Both the position numbers and the translations under genes were made by a program. The notes beneath the pieces were generated by a model. The model saw only the letters and a program-made list of their open reading frames with translations. It did no database searches and was not told the origin of the DNA. Shown here piece by piece: positions 31,378 to 32,661 of a DNA stretch of 32,661 nucleotides (position 1 is its first letter; every line of letters begins with the position of its first letter). The stretch lies in assembly GCF_030272895.1 (NCBI RefSeq), contig NZ_JALRNF010000053.1, positions 1 through 32,661 on the forward strand, in the 5' to 3' direction. This DNA is from Pseudomonas sp. BGr12 (GTDB lineage Bacteria > Pseudomonadota > Gammaproteobacteria > Pseudomonadales > Pseudomonadaceae).

Positions 31378-32274
31378 ATGTTCAAACCCGCTCTGCTTGC
31401 CCTGTCGCTGGTGTTTGCCCATTCGGCCCTGGCCGACAGCGCACCACTCACCGGCAGCCTGAAGAAAATCGCCGACTCGGGCAGCATCACCCTGGGCTAC
31501 CGGGATTCATCCATTCCTTTTTCTTATATCGGTGACCACAGCGGCAAGCCCATGGGCTACTCGGTGGACCTGGCCGGGGAGATCGTCAAGCACCTGCAAA
31601 GCAAGCTGGCGATGCCGGACCTGAAGGTGCGCTACAACCTGGTCACCTCGCAGACGCGGATTCCGCTGGTGCAGAACGGCACGGTCGATCTGGAGTGCGG
31701 GACCACCGGCGTTACCGCCGAGCGTGCGAAGCAGGTGGACTTCTCCTACGGCTTTATTTTCGTCAAGGGCCAGTTGTTGACCAAAAAAGGCAGTGGTATC
31801 CAGGGGATGGATGACCTCAAGGGCAAGAATGTGGTCAGCACCGCAGGTACCACCAATGAGAAGTACCTGAAAAACTACAACGTCGAGCACAACCTCGGTG
31901 CCTTCGTGATCAGCGCCAAGGACCATGGCGAGGCATTCATGATGCTGCAGTCCGGTCGCGCCGCGGCGTTCTACATGGATGACGCGCTGCTCTATGGCGA
32001 GCGGGCCAAGGCGCGCGATCCGCATGACTGGGTGGTGGTCGGTGAGGCGCAGTCGAAGGAAATCTACAGCTGCATGGTGCGCAAGGGCGATGAGCAGTTG
32101 CTGGCGGCGGTCAACGAGGCGCTGGCGGAGGTCTACCGCAGCGGCAGGATCGAGGGCATCTACCAGCGCTGGTTCGAACAACCGATTCCGCCCAAGGGCC
32201 TGAACCTGGAGTTTCCGATGACCAGCGAGCTGAAGGGGTTGATTGCCCAGCCGTCGAGCGCGCCGGTGCAATAA
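31378..32274 (+). CDS. Amino-acid ABC transporter periplasmic substrate-binding protein (GltI-like)
   Basis: The 298-residue family-3 solute-binding protein has a signal peptide cleaved probably after ALA (residue 19) and landmark segments SITLGYRDSSIPFSYIG, GYSVDLAGEIVKHL, LVTSQTRIPLVQNGTVDLEC and LKGKNVVSTAGTTNEKYL. The Arg in SQTRIPLV and acidic residues fit glutamate/aspartate-type binding proteins. It starts nine bases after ridA and is likely co-transcribed. No permease or ATPase gene follows; REP-type DNA comes instead, so its membrane partners must be elsewhere (or beyond the window). It probably delivers the substrate of the DadA-like enzyme or its L-isomer. Confidence 0.9.
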   Translation: MFKPALLALSLVFAHSALADSAPLTGSLKKIADSGSITLGYRDSSIPFSYIGDHSGKPMGYSVDLAGEIVKHLQSKLAMPDLKVRYNLVTSQTRIPLVQNGTVDLECGTTGVTAERAKQVDFSYGFIFVKGQLLTKKGSGIQGMDDLKGKNVVSTAGTTNEKYLKNYNVEHNLGAFVISAKDHGEAFMMLQSGRAAAFYMDDALLYGERAKARDPHDWVVVGEAQSKEIYSCMVRKGDEQLLAAVNEALAEVYRSGRIEGIYQRWFEQPIPPKGLNLEFPMTSELKGLIAQPSSAPVQ

Positions 32275-32661
32275 GGCCGTACTTGTAGCCGACTGCTTTG
32301 CAGTCGATCGCAGGCTTCGCCAGCTCCTACGGTCGGCGGGCGATTGCCGGGTATCTGTGGGAGCTGCCGCCAGGCTGCGATCGGCCGTGAAACGGCCGCA
32401 AAACCTGTCGGCGCAATTCCTTCAGACCCACCAAGCTGAACCGATTGCGACTGCTGCGCAGTCGATCGCAGGCTGCGCCAGCTCCCACAAAGACAGTTGC
32501 TCCTACAGTGCTTGGCAGGTGCAGACCCTCGGTTGTAACTGTGGGAGCCAGCGGAGCTGGCGATGGGATCGACGCAGAGTCAGAGGTTGTGCGTCGTTCG
32601 CATCGCAGGCTTCGCCAGCTCCCACAAAGACAGTTGCTCCTACAGTGCTTGGCAGGTGCAG
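32275..32661. repeat. REP/palindrome-rich non-coding tail with a 60-base direct repeat
   Basis: No gene is seen. Elements: hairpins GACTGC-N3-GCAGTC at 32291-32305 and 32449-32463; REP arms at 32307-32330 and 32355-32381 (inverted pair) and 32539-32566; and a perfect CGGCCGT-GAA-ACGGCCG stem-loop at 32382-32398. A direct repeat is also present: 32465-32524 and 32602-32661 are 59/60 identical, 137 bases apart. The second copy ends at the last base, so the contig probably broke here. Confidence 0.88.

Noticed and set aside
32382..32398. Intrinsic terminator after the substrate-binding protein gene
   Set aside because: The 7-bp stem is perfect but is followed by CAAAACC, with no T-run on the coding strand.
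32275..32661. CRISPR-like array in the tail because of repeated motifs
   Set aside because: Repeat copies are few, in both orientations, irregularly spaced and match the REP family; no cas genes.

Overview
The window reads as a chromosomal contig from a GC-rich gammaproteobacterium, almost certainly a Pseudomonas of the putida/fluorescens type. The grounds are the gene order flhA-flhF-fleN-fliA-cheYZAB-motCD-parC-parP-cheW, polar-flagellum regulators (FlhF, FleN), a second stator pair (MotC/MotD), a full ccmABCDEFGHI operon, and REP palindromes of the GCGGGCTTGCCCCGCGA type. The first ~110 bases are homopolymer-rich and look like assembly or sequencing noise. The last base falls inside a direct repeat, so both ends look like contig breaks.

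Region 1 (235-14331, + strand): a polar-flagellum and chemotaxis super-cluster. FlhA is the export gate. FlhF and FleN set flagellar place and number. FliA is sigma-28. CheY, CheZ, CheA, CheB and CheW form the core signalling pathway. MotC/MotD are stator subunits. ParC/ParP localise and stabilise the polar array. A small membrane DUF2802 protein closes the run. Genes are tightly packed, often with ATGA or TGATG overlaps. A sigma-54-type promoter lies before flhA, and a FliA-type promoter candidate lies inside the 3' end of cheZ, facing cheA. GC-rich hairpins or dyads sit in three of the few intergenic gaps.

Region 2 (14332-16410, - strand): a divergent pair, a FliK-like hook-length protein and a small FlhB C-terminal homologue (FhlB type), each followed by a REP pair.

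Region 3 (16439-23926, + strand): the cytochrome c maturation operon ccmA to ccmI, with start/stop overlaps at nearly every junction, then a small proline-rich lipoprotein.

Region 4 (23974-28707): single metabolic and accessory genes: a D-2-hydroxyacid dehydrogenase, a GFA-family zinc protein overlapping tail-to-tail with a LysR regulator, a divergent DMT permease whose C-terminus is encoded by a REP, an FKBP-type PPIase, and a periplasmic histidine phosphatase.

Region 5 (28721-32274): a LysR regulator divergent from a likely operon of DadA-like D-amino acid dehydrogenase, RidA-type imine deaminase and an amino-acid substrate-binding protein. Together these suggest uptake and oxidation of an amino acid with clearance of the reactive imine. 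The remaining ~390 bases are REP/palindrome-rich non-coding DNA.

Most of this is canonical. The less ordinary points are the four FliM/CheZ-like motifs in the CheA linker, the FhlB protein that starts exactly at a degenerate NPTH site, the intragenic FliA promoter candidate, and the REP-encoded permease tail.
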